Positions 14,931-22,801 of a stretch of 35,615 nt of DNA are shown here, piece after piece. The notes below the pieces were generated by a model. The model was not told the origin of the DNA and did no database searches. It saw only the letters and a list, made by a program, of their open reading frames with translations. Made by a program: the position numbers and the translations under genes. The DNA lies in assembly GCA_016787285.1 (NCBI GenBank), contig JAEUUV010000026.1, positions 1 through 35,615 of the forward strand. The letters run 5' to 3'. The stretch's first letter is position 1. Each line of letters begins with the position of its first letter. Source of the stretch: Saprospiraceae bacterium (lineage in GTDB: Bacteria > Bacteroidota > Bacteroidia > Chitinophagales > Saprospiraceae).

Positions 14931-15269
14931 ATGAGAAAAACAAAAGCCGATACCACCGTCCAGAAAAAAGGGGTTCAGGACGTACCGCTTGACTACGGCG
15001 AACTGCGAAAAGCAGCGCTCGTGCTTCGGGCGGTGAACCACAAACTACGCCAGCGCATGATTGACCTGCTGGAAGAAAACAAGCAGTTGACGGTAACCGA
15101 CATCTACATCAAACTACGGCTTGAACAAAGCGTAGCCAGCCAGCATCTGGCTATTCTGCGCAAAGCCGGAGTCGTGCGAACCGACCGTCAGGGCAAGTAC
15201 ATTTATTATTCACTCGACCACGAACGGCTCTCTCAAATTTCCCGCCTCGTGGAAGAACTGGTCATTTAA
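14931..15269 (+). CDS. ArsR-family winged-helix transcriptional regulator without metal-site cysteines (112 aa)
   Basis: The core at about 25-105 is a winged helix: LRAVNHKLRQRMIDLLEENKQ as the first helices, VTDIYIKLRLEQSVASQHLAILRKAGVV as the helix-turn-helix with recognition helix, and TDRQGKYIYYSLD as the wing. This is the ArsR/SmtB pattern. The protein has no cysteine, so it lacks the classic arsenic or zinc sensing site and must respond to something else or act as a fixed regulator. It is a single-gene unit: strong promoter boxes upstream and a strong terminator just after the stop. Such cysteine-free members are frequent in Bacteroidota. Targets are unknown; self-regulation at the multi-box promoter is plausible. 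Confidence 0.87.
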   Translation: MRKTKADTTVQKKGVQDVPLDYGELRKAALVLRAVNHKLRQRMIDLLEENKQLTVTDIYIKLRLEQSVASQHLAILRKAGVVRTDRQGKYIYYSLDHERLSQISRLVEELVI

Positions 15270-15312
15270 TAGTCTCTCCGGATTTTTTAATTCCGCTTAC
15301 ACACACTCTCTG

Positions 15313-15356
15313 CTGCATACGGTCCGGCGCTGACCGTATGCAGTATTTTTTTTATT
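15313..15356 (+). terminator. Rho-independent terminator after the ArsR-type gene
   Basis: A perfect 12-bp stem CTGCATACGGTC (15313-15324) and GACCGTATGCAG (15332-15343) with a 7-nt loop is followed by TATTTTTTTTATT. The T-tract runs into the stop of the convergent gene on the other strand. Confidence 0.92.
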
Positions 15357-16221
15357 CCCTTCTCCATACCTCGATTTCTGTTGCCGCCCCGCGCTGAACA
15401 AACAACCGATTCGGCGCGGCCCACACCCGGGCATCCGGGGATTTTGCGGATTCCGGCAGGGGAATATCCCGGGCAACAAATACCTGTAAATCCTCAATGT
15501 GCAGCGCAGTGTCTGTGAGGTATTCCAGCCGGTTTTGTTCCAGCACGAATGTTGAAATTCCCGGCCAGGGCAGGCTCCGCTGGTACTGACCGTAGACATC
15601 GAAAAGCATCATGCCAAGCACGGGGTCGGAGGCCAACACCTGCGTGCCGTCGTCGCGGATAGCCGACACGGATACGCGTTCGGCCTGGATCATGTTGAGC
15701 GCCTGACTCTGGAAAAGCACATTGCCTTCGGGGGTAATTTTCTTCAGTTGAAACGCCACCTCGTCGTACAGCCACAGGTTCCCGTCGGCTGCGGCGGCCA
15801 CCGTACGCACTTCCGGATACCCGGCACCGATCAGGTTCAGTTCGCCCAGCACGGTCAGGCTACGGTCGAGTACCACCACGGTGCGAAAATCGGCGTACCA
15901 GGCCAGCACTTTCTGCGGGTTGGATACATCCAGCCAGGTTGCCGATCCGAGGCGGTTGTTGCTGTACCGGGTGAGCAGCCGCCCGTCGGGAGCGTATTTT
16001 TCCAGGGCATTTTGAGTCGTGATCAGGTACACGTTGCCGAGGTTGTCGGCGGTGGCAAAACGAGCCACAACGGGAAGTGTGAAGAGGAGGGAAAAAGTGT
16101 CGTTGGGTTGACTGGTTGATTGGTTGATTGGTTGACTGGTTGACTGGTTGGGGAAAATACTAACCAGCAGGGCAATGACCCTGAGCAACTGGAGCAATGG
16201 CTGATTCGGCGTGTACATCAT
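15352..16221 (-). CDS. Exported beta-propeller-like protein with an octamer repeat in its reading frame (289 aa)
   Basis: A hydrophobic N-terminal segment (LLQLLRVIALLVSIF, about 9-23) acts as a signal peptide. It is followed at once by Asn/Gln/Ser-rich sequence (NQSTSQPINQSTSQPN) encoded by five copies of an 8-bp unit. The rest is made of repeated short blades such as ATADNLGNVYLITTQNALEKY, ADGNLWLYDEV and APNRLFVQRG, as in NHL or PQQ-like propellers; no catalytic site is seen. Because 8 is not a multiple of 3 and no frame of the repeat holds a stop, a change of unit number would shift the downstream frame. The ATG at 16221 lies about 70 nt below a promoter box. The reading frame stays open far upstream but there it is the shadow of metB. 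Function unknown. Confidence 0.75.
   Translation of the reverse strand: MMYTPNQPLLQLLRVIALLVSIFPNQSTSQPINQSTSQPNDTFSLLFTLPVVARFATADNLGNVYLITTQNALEKYAPDGRLLTRYSNNRLGSATWLDVSNPQKVLAWYADFRTVVVLDRSLTVLGELNLIGAGYPEVRTVAAAADGNLWLYDEVAFQLKKITPEGNVLFQSQALNMIQAERVSVSAIRDDGTQVLASDPVLGMMLFDVYGQYQRSLPWPGISTFVLEQNRLEYLTDTALHIEDLQVFVARDIPLPESAKSPDARVWAAPNRLFVQRGAATEIEVWRRE
16108..16147 (-). repeat. Octanucleotide tandem repeat (5 units of TTGAYTGG on the plus strand)
   Basis: Units are TTGACTGG, TTGATTGG, TTGATTGG, TTGACTGG and TTGACTGG, with a partial copy at each end. The array lies in the coding region directly after the signal peptide of the propeller-like protein. It is a candidate for slipped-strand phase variation. 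Confidence 0.9.
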
Positions 16222-16298
16222 CGCAATGAAACAGAAATCAAGGATTGGGTTGTTTCCCGGACGAAAACAATCGTGTGCTCCCAACAAGTGAGGCAGGA

Positions 16299-16306
16299 CA
16301 AAAGTA
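16299..16306 (-). promoter_or_regulatory. -7 box TACTTTTG for the propeller-like gene
   Basis: Exact TAnnTTTG on the minus strand, 77 nt before the ATG at 16221. It is divergent from the metB promoter box 23 nt away. Confidence 0.55.
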
Positions 16307-16329
16307 TCCGGCCGGCGATCAAATTCCCC

Positions 16330-16337
16330 TATTTTTG
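16330..16337 (+). promoter_or_regulatory. -7 box TATTTTTG for the cystathionine synthase/lyase gene
   Basis: Exact TAnnTTTG match 34 nt upstream of the ATG at 16372. It supports that start over an in-frame codon at 16273. Confidence 0.6.
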
Positions 16338-16371
16338 CCGCCCGTTTTACTTGACTATTTTCCCACCACAC

Positions 16372-17520
16372 ATGAAATTCGCCACCAAAGTCATTCACGC
16401 CGGCATCGAGCCGGACCCCTCCACCGGGGCCATTATGACCCCCATTTTCCAAACTTCCACCTACGTGCAAGCCGCACCCGGCGACCACAAGGGATACGAG
16501 TATGCCCGCACCCAAAACCCGACGCGCTCGGTTCTGGAAAAAAACCTCGCCGCACTCGAAAACGGCACCGGCGCCATCTGCTTCAGTTCGGGCCTCGCCG
16601 CCCAGGATGCCGTGATCAAACTCCTGAAAGCCGGCGACGAGGTGCTCTCCGTCAACGATCTGTACGGCGGTTCGTACCGCCAGATGGTGCGCGTGTACGG
16701 TCCCTGGGGCCTGAAAAGCCGCTATGTGGACATGACCGATGCCGCCACGGTGGAAGCCGCCATCGGCCCCGATACGCGCCTGCTCTGGATCGAAACGCCT
16801 ACCAACCCGATGCTGAGCATCGTGGACATTGAGGCCGTATGCGCCATTGCCCGCAAACGCGGTATTCTGACCGTGGTGGACAACACCTTCGCCTCGCCGT
16901 TCCTGCAAAACCCGCTCGACCTCGGCGCCGACATCGTGCTGCATTCCGCTACCAAATACCTCGGCGGCCACTCCGACGTGGTGCACGGTTGCCTCATCGT
17001 ACGCGACGCCGAACTGGCCCAGCGCCTGCATTTTATCCAGAATGCTTCGGGCGCCGTGCCCGGCCCGCAGGATTGTTTCCTCATCCTGCGCGGCATCAAA
17101 ACCCTGCATCTGCGCGTACAGCGCTCCTGCGAAAACGCCGCCGTCATTGCCGAACACTTAGCCGCCCACCCCAAGGTGTCGAAGGTCTATTGGCCGGGAT
17201 TTGCACACCACCCCAACCACGCGGTAGCGAAAAAACAAATGCGCATGTTCGGCGCGATGGTGTCGTTCGACCTGAAGGACAACACGCCGGAATCCGCCAA
17301 CCGGGTGCTGAGCGGTACCCACCTGTTTTCCTTAGCCGAATCGCTCGGCGGCGTGGAGTCGCTCATCGGGCACCCGGCCAGCATGACACACGCCAGCATC
17401 CCGCGCGAAGAGCGCCTGAAAGTGGGCCTGACCGATTCGCTCATTCGCCTCAGCGTGGGGGTGGAGGATGTATCGGATTTGATTGCGGATCTGGATGCGG
17501 CTCTCAGTTTTGAGTTTTGA
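16372..17520 (+). CDS. Cystathionine gamma-synthase/lyase-family PLP enzyme (382 aa)
   Basis: This Cys/Met metabolism enzyme uses pyridoxal phosphate to join or split cystathionine and related thioethers. Family markers are seen in order: RTQNPTR (47-52), FSSGLAA (71-77), DLYGGSYR (96-103), ETPTNP (141-146), VVDNTF with D170, and the Schiff-base lysine K195 in HSATKYLGGHSD. The C-terminal domain has SLAESLGGVESLIGHP and ends with RLSVGVED. Length is normal. Sequence alone does not decide between MetB-type synthase, lyase and gamma-lyase; the motif set fits the synthase/lyase branch. The final codons (SFEF and stop) lie inside a heptamer tandem repeat, so the tail may vary between strains. No other sulfur-metabolism gene is adjacent. 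Confidence 0.92.
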   Translation: MKFATKVIHAGIEPDPSTGAIMTPIFQTSTYVQAAPGDHKGYEYARTQNPTRSVLEKNLAALENGTGAICFSSGLAAQDAVIKLLKAGDEVLSVNDLYGGSYRQMVRVYGPWGLKSRYVDMTDAATVEAAIGPDTRLLWIETPTNPMLSIVDIEAVCAIARKRGILTVVDNTFASPFLQNPLDLGADIVLHSATKYLGGHSDVVHGCLIVRDAELAQRLHFIQNASGAVPGPQDCFLILRGIKTLHLRVQRSCENAAVIAEHLAAHPKVSKVYWPGFAHHPNHAVAKKQMRMFGAMVSFDLKDNTPESANRVLSGTHLFSLAESLGGVESLIGHPASMTHASIPREERLKVGLTDSLIRLSVGVEDVSDLIADLDAALSFEF

Positions 17521-17547
17521 GTTTTGAGTTTTGGGTTTTGAGTTTTT
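17506..17547 (+). repeat. Heptanucleotide tandem repeat (AGTTTTG) over the metB-like stop codon
   Basis: Four perfect AGTTTTG units (17506-17533), one variant GGTTTTG and a partial copy are seen. The stop TGA at 17518-17520 lies inside the array, which fills the short gap between two convergent genes. Confidence 0.88.
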
Positions 17548-17548
17548 T

Positions 17549-18085
17549 TCATTCGGGGGACAAAAAATTGTTCGAGTTCAATTCGTACCAGTTGTGTACG
17601 GCGTCATCAAGTTTGAAGGTTTCAATCCGGGAAAAGCCGAGGTTGACGAGTATCTTGTTGGAGGCCTTGTTGTCGAGATGCGCCGCCGCGAATATCGTCG
17701 GCAGATTCAACTTGTGGAACCCATAGTGGAGCGACGCAAGGGCGGTTTCAGTCGCAATGCCTTGGTTCCAGTATCTTCGGATGATGCGATAGCCTAAGTC
17801 ATAATATGGCGCACCAACCCGGATGCTCATTTCGTATTTCAAGCCGGCCCAGCCGACAAATGCGTTCGTGGCTTTGTCCTCAATTGCCCAGCGCCCGATT
17901 CCATTTTCCCGATATTGTCTCCGCACATGTTGGACGATGTCGAAGCAGGAATCTATGCTGGTTACTGGCCTGTTCCCGAGGTATCTATGCACTTCCGGAT
18001 CGGAATCAAGTTCGTAAAGCCCTTGGGCGTCCGCTTCGACGAGTTCCCGAAGCAGGAATCTCTCTGTTTCGACAAATATGGTCAT
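17549..18085 (-). CDS. GNAT acetyltransferase, RimJ/RimL type (178 aa)
   Basis: It transfers acetyl from acetyl-CoA to an amine; members include ribosomal-protein N-acetylases and many with unknown substrates. Features seen: start TERFLLRELVEAD (8-20), strand AFVGWAGLKYE, YDLGYRIIRRYWNQGIATETALA as motif A with the acetyl-CoA loop RRYWNQGIA, and NKASNKILVNLGF near the end, all typical of the RimJ/RimL group (Acetyltransf_3). The ATG at 18085 begins the conserved part; the longer frame up to 18181 overlaps the promoter box. It converges on the metB-like gene with 28 nt between stops. Substrate unknown. Confidence 0.9.
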   Translation of the reverse strand: MTIFVETERFLLRELVEADAQGLYELDSDPEVHRYLGNRPVTSIDSCFDIVQHVRRQYRENGIGRWAIEDKATNAFVGWAGLKYEMSIRVGAPYYDLGYRIIRRYWNQGIATETALASLHYGFHKLNLPTIFAAAHLDNKASNKILVNLGFSRIETFKLDDAVHNWYELNSNNFLSPE

Positions 18086-18178
18086 TGGATGGTGTGCTTT
18101 TAAATTGGAATTGCTGAGAGCAGCAGCGAAAAGGGCAATAAAAAAGTCTGGCGCATCTTCGATGCGGGTTTGAGTGGA

Positions 18179-18186
18179 CAAAGGTA
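18179..18186 (-). promoter_or_regulatory. -7 box TACCTTTG for the GNAT gene
   Basis: Exact TAnnTTTG on the minus strand, 93 nt before the ATG at 18085. The initial stretch TACCTTTGTCCA is the same as at the OsmC-family promoter (34437-34444). Confidence 0.55.
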
Positions 18187-18264
18187 CGTGGGCAGTGCGA
18201 GATGGGGACAGCAGACTTTCCTTACCGGGGAATGCTTTTATGAAGCGGCAGCAGACCTAATGTG

Positions 18265-18272
18265 TATTTTTG
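18265..18272 (+). promoter_or_regulatory. -7 box TATTTTTG for the AlkB-type gene
   Basis: Exact TAnnTTTG match 74 nt before the ATG at 18347, which leaves a leader of about 65 nt. It is divergent from the GNAT promoter. Confidence 0.5.
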
Positions 18273-18346
18273 CATTCTTGAAGGAGCAGAAGGTAATCCG
18301 CTTGACAAATGCCTCCCTCTGCGTTTCACGAAAACCACCGCACACG

Positions 18347-19378
18347 ATGAAAGACTTAAAATACCTCCTCGCCTATCTTCTCCCGCTCAGCGCCATCCTG
18401 GCTCTGGGTTTGCAAGGCCCCTGGGCCTGGGCTACGGTCGTGCTCAGTTTCGGCATCATCCCGTTGCTGGAACTCTGGACGCCGCAGTCCACCGAAAATG
18501 TGCCGCAGGAAGAAGAAGCGCCGCGCTCGCGCCGGCTGCTGTTCGATGTATTGCTTTATCTTAACCTCCCGCTGTTGTTCGGCATTGTGGGGTGGTACCT
18601 ATTCACGGTGCAGCATCAGGCACTGTCGGTTGCTGAATTGATCGGCCTCACGCTCGGCGCCGGCATCGTCGTGGGCGCCGTGGGCATCAACGTGGCGCAC
18701 GAACTTGGGCACCGCGAGCGCCGCTACGAGCAGGTCATGTCCAAATGGATGCTGCTTCCGGCGCTTTACCAGCATTTTTTCATCGAACACAACCGCGGCC
18801 ACCACAAAAACGTGGCTACCGACCTCGACCCCGCCTCGGCGCGGTTAGGCGAATGGCTGTTCCCGTTCTGGGTTCGATCCATCACCGGGAGTTGGCGCAG
18901 TGCCTGGCAGCTGGAGCAGGAACGGCTGCACAAGGCCGGACAACCGTTTTGGAGCCGGTACAACGACATGCTGCGTTTCCAGTTTAAGCAAGCCGCCTGG
19001 CTGGCCGCTATTGCGGTTTTCATCGGCTGGAAGGCCCTCGCGGGCGCCGTGGTCATCGCCCTGATCGGCGTGTTGTTGCTGGAAACGATCAACTACATCG
19101 AGCACTACGGCTTGCGACGCCGAATGCTGCCCTCTGGTCGGCCGGAACCCGTCACGCCGGCCCACTCCTGGAACAGCGACCACGAACTGGGGCGCATTTT
19201 CCTGTACGAACTCACGCGCCACAGCGACCACCACTACAAAGCCACACGCAAGTACCAGATTCTCCGCCACCTCGACGACAGCCCGCAACTGCCCTTCGGC
19301 TACCCCACCAGCGTGCTGCTGGCATTGGTGCCGCCACTATGGTTCCGGGTGATGAACCGGCGGGCGCAAAGCGGTTAA
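18347..19378 (+). CDS. AlkB-type membrane di-iron alkane monooxygenase (343 aa)
   Basis: Enzymes of this family hydroxylate the terminal carbon of alkanes or related substrates with O2 and electrons from rubredoxin. The histidine clusters are all visible: HELGH (H118, H122), EHNRGHHKNVAT (H148, H152, H153), NYIEHYGL (H253), and RHSDHH (H292, H295, H296), plus SDHELGR (H279). Membrane segments occur at about 5-23, 27-43, 67-87, 96-113 and 213-250, forming the six-helix pattern roughly. Family proteins are usually somewhat longer, near 400 residues, so this is a compact one. No rubredoxin or rubredoxin reductase is seen in the window, so electrons must come from elsewhere. The DUF1800 gene follows 49 nt downstream. 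Alternative substrates such as fatty acids or aromatic side chains are possible. Confidence 0.92.
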   Translation: MKDLKYLLAYLLPLSAILALGLQGPWAWATVVLSFGIIPLLELWTPQSTENVPQEEEAPRSRRLLFDVLLYLNLPLLFGIVGWYLFTVQHQALSVAELIGLTLGAGIVVGAVGINVAHELGHRERRYEQVMSKWMLLPALYQHFFIEHNRGHHKNVATDLDPASARLGEWLFPFWVRSITGSWRSAWQLEQERLHKAGQPFWSRYNDMLRFQFKQAAWLAAIAVFIGWKALAGAVVIALIGVLLLETINYIEHYGLRRRMLPSGRPEPVTPAHSWNSDHELGRIFLYELTRHSDHHYKATRKYQILRHLDDSPQLPFGYPTSVLLALVPPLWFRVMNRRAQSG

Positions 19379-19427
19379 ACTTCATCCGCCGAACCGTGTC
19401 TTATCGGCCACAAAAACACGCTGCGTT

Positions 19428-20876
19428 ATGCCCGTATCCAAACAACTTAAACTCCAACACCTGCTCTGGCGCGCCGGATTCGGCCCCACCACCGAAACCT
19501 GGCAACGCTGGCTGGCCCTCGACGAAAAAGACTGGTGGCCCACGCTCCAGAAAGGCTCCTCGCTAAAGCCCGACAAGTTTGACATTGCCGACAACGCGTT
19601 TCACGGGCTGTCCATGGGCGTGGAAGAATTCATCAAAGTGGAGCAGGCCAAAAAAAGCGAACTGAGCAAAGAAGAAAAAAAGCAACTGCGCGAGCAGAAC
19701 CGGGAACTCATGCAAAGCCTGAACCTGATCTGGCTCGATGAGATGGTGGTCACCCGCGCGCAACTGCGTGAAAAACTGGCCTTTTTCTGGCACGGGCACT
19801 TCGCCAGCCGAAACCTCAACGTGCTGTTCCAGCAGGATATGCTGCACGTTATCCGGGAGCACGCGCTCGGCAATTTCCGCGACCTGCTCCGAGGGGTGTC
19901 CAAAAGCGCGGCCATGCTGGCGTTTCTCAACAACCAGCAGAACAAAAAGGCCAAGCCCAACGAAAACTTCGCCCGCGAGGTCATGGAACTGTTTACCATG
20001 GGCCGCGGCCACTACACCGAAACCGACATCAAGGAAGCCGCCCGCGCGTTCACCGGCTGGGGCTTCAACCTGCAGGGCGAATTTGTTTTCCGAAAAAACC
20101 AGCACGACGCCGGCTCCAAAACTGTGCTGGGAAAAACGGGGCGCTTCACCGGCGACGATGTGCTCGACCTCCTGCTCGAACAGCGCCAAACCGCGCATTT
20201 CATCGCCCGGAAACTGTACCGCTTCCTCGTCAACGAAGAAAAAATACCGGAAGCGCGCGTGCGCCAATTGGGCGACCGGTTTTTCGATAGCGGCTACGAC
20301 ATCATGGCGCTGCTGCAGGAAATTTTCACCAGTACCTGGTTTTTCGACCCGGAAAACATCGGCAGCAAGATCAAGTCGCCCGTCGAACTCTGGGTGGGCA
20401 TCCGGCGCACCCTGCCGCTGACGCTCGAAGACCCCGAAGCACAACTGTTGCTGCAACGCGCACTCGGCCAGGTGCTTTTTCACCCGCCCAATGTGGCCGG
20501 CTGGCCCGGCGGCCGCACCTGGATTGACAGCACCTCGCTCATGCTGCGCCTGCGGCTGCCGCACATCATCGCCGCCAACGGCGCGCTTGATCTCAGCGCC
20601 AAATCCGACGACGACACGGCTATGGGCCAAAACCGGGGCGGTCGGTTGCAGGCCCGCCTGGCGCTGAATGTGGACTGGAAACCCATGCTGACCATTTTCG
20701 GCAATACGCCGGAGGGCAGTGCGCTGCCCGAACTGGCTCGTTTCCTCTGGCAAACGCCCAAGGCCGAGCCGCCGCAGGCTGTTTTGCAAAAACATACCGA
20801 TGCCCGCACGAACGAGCAATTGGTCAAAACGACTACGCTGCAACTGATGGCAACGCCGGAGTATCAGGTTTGCTGA
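19428..20876 (+). CDS. DUF1800 family protein (482 aa)
   Basis: The order of motifs fits DUF1800: HLLWRAGFGPT at the start (11-21), FFWHGHFAS in the middle (near 122-130), NENFAREVMELFTMG (near 178-192), EAARAFTGW, and the late FHPPNVAGWPGG (near 348-359) with W/G-rich loops. Function is unknown; in many bacteria it is exported and paired with a DUF1501 protein, possibly for polymer or phosphorylated-substrate turnover. Here no DUF1501 gene follows, and no signal peptide is visible at the start, which is the usual state for this family. It is preceded by the AlkB-type gene at 49 nt and may be transcribed with it. Codon use is that of the core genome. Confidence 0.88.
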   Translation: MPVSKQLKLQHLLWRAGFGPTTETWQRWLALDEKDWWPTLQKGSSLKPDKFDIADNAFHGLSMGVEEFIKVEQAKKSELSKEEKKQLREQNRELMQSLNLIWLDEMVVTRAQLREKLAFFWHGHFASRNLNVLFQQDMLHVIREHALGNFRDLLRGVSKSAAMLAFLNNQQNKKAKPNENFAREVMELFTMGRGHYTETDIKEAARAFTGWGFNLQGEFVFRKNQHDAGSKTVLGKTGRFTGDDVLDLLLEQRQTAHFIARKLYRFLVNEEKIPEARVRQLGDRFFDSGYDIMALLQEIFTSTWFFDPENIGSKIKSPVELWVGIRRTLPLTLEDPEAQLLLQRALGQVLFHPPNVAGWPGGRTWIDSTSLMLRLRLPHIIAANGALDLSAKSDDDTAMGQNRGGRLQARLALNVDWKPMLTIFGNTPEGSALPELARFLWQTPKAEPPQAVLQKHTDARTNEQLVKTTTLQLMATPEYQVC

Positions 20877-20956
20877 TGTGCCGGGCGGCTGGACAACATA
20901 TCGGTGGAGTGGTTGTTAGTAACCGTGCATTTTTTTAGCCAACAACCACGCTCGAC

Positions 20957-21139
20957 ATGTTCAATTTTTTCAAAACCGACCCCGTAAAAAAACTCCGCAA
21001 GCAATACGAGCAGAAGATGCTGGAAGCCCGCGATTTGCAACGCAAGGGCGACATCAAGGCCTTTGCCCACAAAACTGCCGAAGCAGAGGCAATCATGCAG
21101 GAAATGGAACGGCTGAGCACGGAAAAGCAGTCGGACTGA
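20957..21139 (+). CDS. DUF6435-like small helical protein (60 aa)
   Basis: The whole protein is a short helical hairpin: the start MFNFFKTDPVKKLRKQYEQK is followed by MLEARDLQRKGDIKAFAHKT and AEAEAIMQEMERL. This start (F-K-x-D-P-hhKKLRKxY) and the RKGDIKAF turn match my memory of DUF6435 proteins, which are small, conserved and uncharacterised. It is highly charged and cytoplasmic. The ATG gives the family start. It converges on pstB with only 8 nt between stops. Confidence 0.75.
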   Translation: MFNFFKTDPVKKLRKQYEQKMLEARDLQRKGDIKAFAHKTAEAEAIMQEMERLSTEKQSD

Positions 21140-21147
21140 AAAAGGCT

Positions 21148-21912
21148 TCACCCGAAGCGGCCGTGTACATAGTTTTTGGTCAATTCGTGCTCGGGGTGTT
21201 TAAATATCCGCGACGTGTCTCCGTGCTCAATCACTTCACCGAGGTACATGAATGCGGTAAAATCTGCTACCCGCTGCGCCTGTTGCATGTTGTGTGTGAC
21301 CACCACCAGCGTAAACTGCTCTTTGAGTTGGAGCATGGTTTCTTCCACTTTTCCCGTACTGATGGGATCCAGCGCCGAGCAGGGTTCGTCCATGAGTATA
21401 ATTTGCGGTTCAACGGCAATGGTGCGGGCAATGCACAGGCGTTGTTGCTGCCCCCCGGAAAGTTCAAGCGCCGACTTGTCCAGGTCGTCCCGAACTTCTT
21501 CCCACAGGTACGCGGCGCGCAGGCTGTCTTCCACGCGTTGGCGAATTTCCGCGCTGTCGCGCATGCCGTTTATTTCCAAACCATAGGCCACGTTTTTGAA
21601 AATGGATTTCGGAAACGGATTCGGCTTTTGAAACACCATGCCGATGTCTCGCCTGACCCGGACGGGGTTCGTATTTCCGTGCAGGATGTTATGCCCGTCA
21701 AAGTGGATCGCGCCGGTAATTTTCACGTCCGGGTTGAGGTCATGCATCCGGTTCATCGTTCGCAGCAATGCCGTTTTACCACAGCCGGATGGGCCGATTA
21801 GTGCCACGATTTTGTTTTTCGGAATGCCGAGGTTGATGTCCTTTAAAGCATGTTTTTTCCCGAAATAGAGGTTCAGGTGCTGAATTTCCAGGAGATTGCT
21901 ATGCTGAGTCAT
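21148..21912 (-). CDS. pstB: Phosphate ABC transporter ATP-binding protein PstB (254 aa)
   Basis: PstB powers uptake of inorganic phosphate through PstA/PstC. All ABC motifs are present: Walker A GPSGCGKT (40-47), Q-loop FQKPNPFPKSI (94-104), signature LSGGQQQRL (151-159), Walker B IILMDEPCSALDP (171-183) and switch histidine THNMQQAQR. The FQKPNPFP stretch is specific for PstB. The ATG at 21912 gives the expected start. It is the last gene of the pstSCAB order; the regulator phoU that often follows is not here, and the operon is closed off by a convergent small gene. Regulation by phosphate is expected, but I saw no clear Pho box. Confidence 0.96.
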   Translation of the reverse strand: MTQHSNLLEIQHLNLYFGKKHALKDINLGIPKNKIVALIGPSGCGKTALLRTMNRMHDLNPDVKITGAIHFDGHNILHGNTNPVRVRRDIGMVFQKPNPFPKSIFKNVAYGLEINGMRDSAEIRQRVEDSLRAAYLWEEVRDDLDKSALELSGGQQQRLCIARTIAVEPQIILMDEPCSALDPISTGKVEETMLQLKEQFTLVVVTHNMQQAQRVADFTAFMYLGEVIEHGDTSRIFKHPEHELTKNYVHGRFG

Positions 21913-21961
21913 GGTGTTTTTTCCTTTCCGATCAAGTGAAATTCTGTTCCTGAATGCCTGT

Positions 21962-22801
21962 TCACCGCTGTTTTGCCCGCACGATGAATGCAACCAGATT
22001 GAGCGCCAAAACCAAAACCAGCAAAACCAAAGCCGTCCCGTAAGCCAACGGACGGGCGATGTCGGGTTCGTGGTGTTGTGTGGACAGGATGTACAGGTGG
22101 TAGGGTAGAGCCATGAATTCATCGAAGACCGAGTAGGGCAGGAAACGCGAGTAAAAAACTACTCCGGTAAAGAGAATCGGTGCCGTTTCGCCGGCTGCCC
22201 GCGACAGCGCCAGAATGACGCCGGTCAGAATACCCGGTACCGCTGCAGGCAGCACGACACTGCGCATCGTTTCCCATTTGGTAGCCCCCAGGGCAAGCGC
22301 TCCCTCCCGGTACAGGACCGGCACCCGGCGCAGCGCTTCTTCGGTTGTTGTGATGACCGACGGCAAGGTCAGCAAGGCAAGGGTGCAGCCCGATGCCAAT
22401 ACCGACATACCCATGTGCAGCCCCTCGACAAATATGGCCAGGCCAAACAAGCCGTACACGATGCTTGGGACGCCCGCCAGATTGCGGATAGATGCTTGCA
22501 CCAGCCGGGTAAATGCATGGTTGGGCGCGTACTCGGCCAACCAGACGGCGCAGGCGATACCCAAGGGCGCAGCGAGCAGAGTGGAAAGCAAGGTAATGGC
22601 CACGGTGCCGAATATCGCCGGAAAAATTCCGCCTTGTGTCATTCCCTTGTGCGGAAAACTTGCCAGGAATTCCCAACTCAACACCTGCACACCTTTGCCG
22701 GTCATATCAAAAAGTATGATGCCCAAAAGGCCGACCACAACGGCGGCACAGGCCATCAGAGAGGAAAGTCCGAGTATTTGCATCAGTTTTTTAGGCATCA
22801 T
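21962..22801 (-). CDS. pstA: Phosphate ABC transporter permease PstA (279 aa)
   Basis: This is one half of the inner-membrane phosphate channel. About six membrane segments are seen, with the permease EAA-loop ALALGATKWETMRSVVLPAAVPGI (pieces near 170-195) that touches PstB. AAGETAPILFTG is the typical PstA motif after it. The start overlaps the pstC stop by 4 nt (ATGA), so translation is coupled. The gap to pstB is 49 nt. Length is typical for the family. Confidence 0.95.
   Translation of the reverse strand: MMPKKLMQILGLSSLMACAAVVVGLLGIILFDMTGKGVQVLSWEFLASFPHKGMTQGGIFPAIFGTVAITLLSTLLAAPLGIACAVWLAEYAPNHAFTRLVQASIRNLAGVPSIVYGLFGLAIFVEGLHMGMSVLASGCTLALLTLPSVITTTEEALRRVPVLYREGALALGATKWETMRSVVLPAAVPGILTGVILALSRAAGETAPILFTGVVFYSRFLPYSVFDEFMALPYHLYILSTQHHEPDIARPLAYGTALVLLVLVLALNLVAFIVRAKQR

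Noticed and set aside
16222-17157. Long minus-strand upstream extension of the propeller-like frame (601 codons from 17157)
   Set aside because: This part is antisense to the clear cystathionine synthase/lyase gene and reads as low-information sequence. The signal peptide and promoter box place the real start at 16221.
21144-21158. Terminator hairpin GCTTC-ACCC-GAAGC between the DUF6435-like gene and pstB
   Set aside because: The stem is only 5 bp, lies within the end of pstB and has no T-tract.
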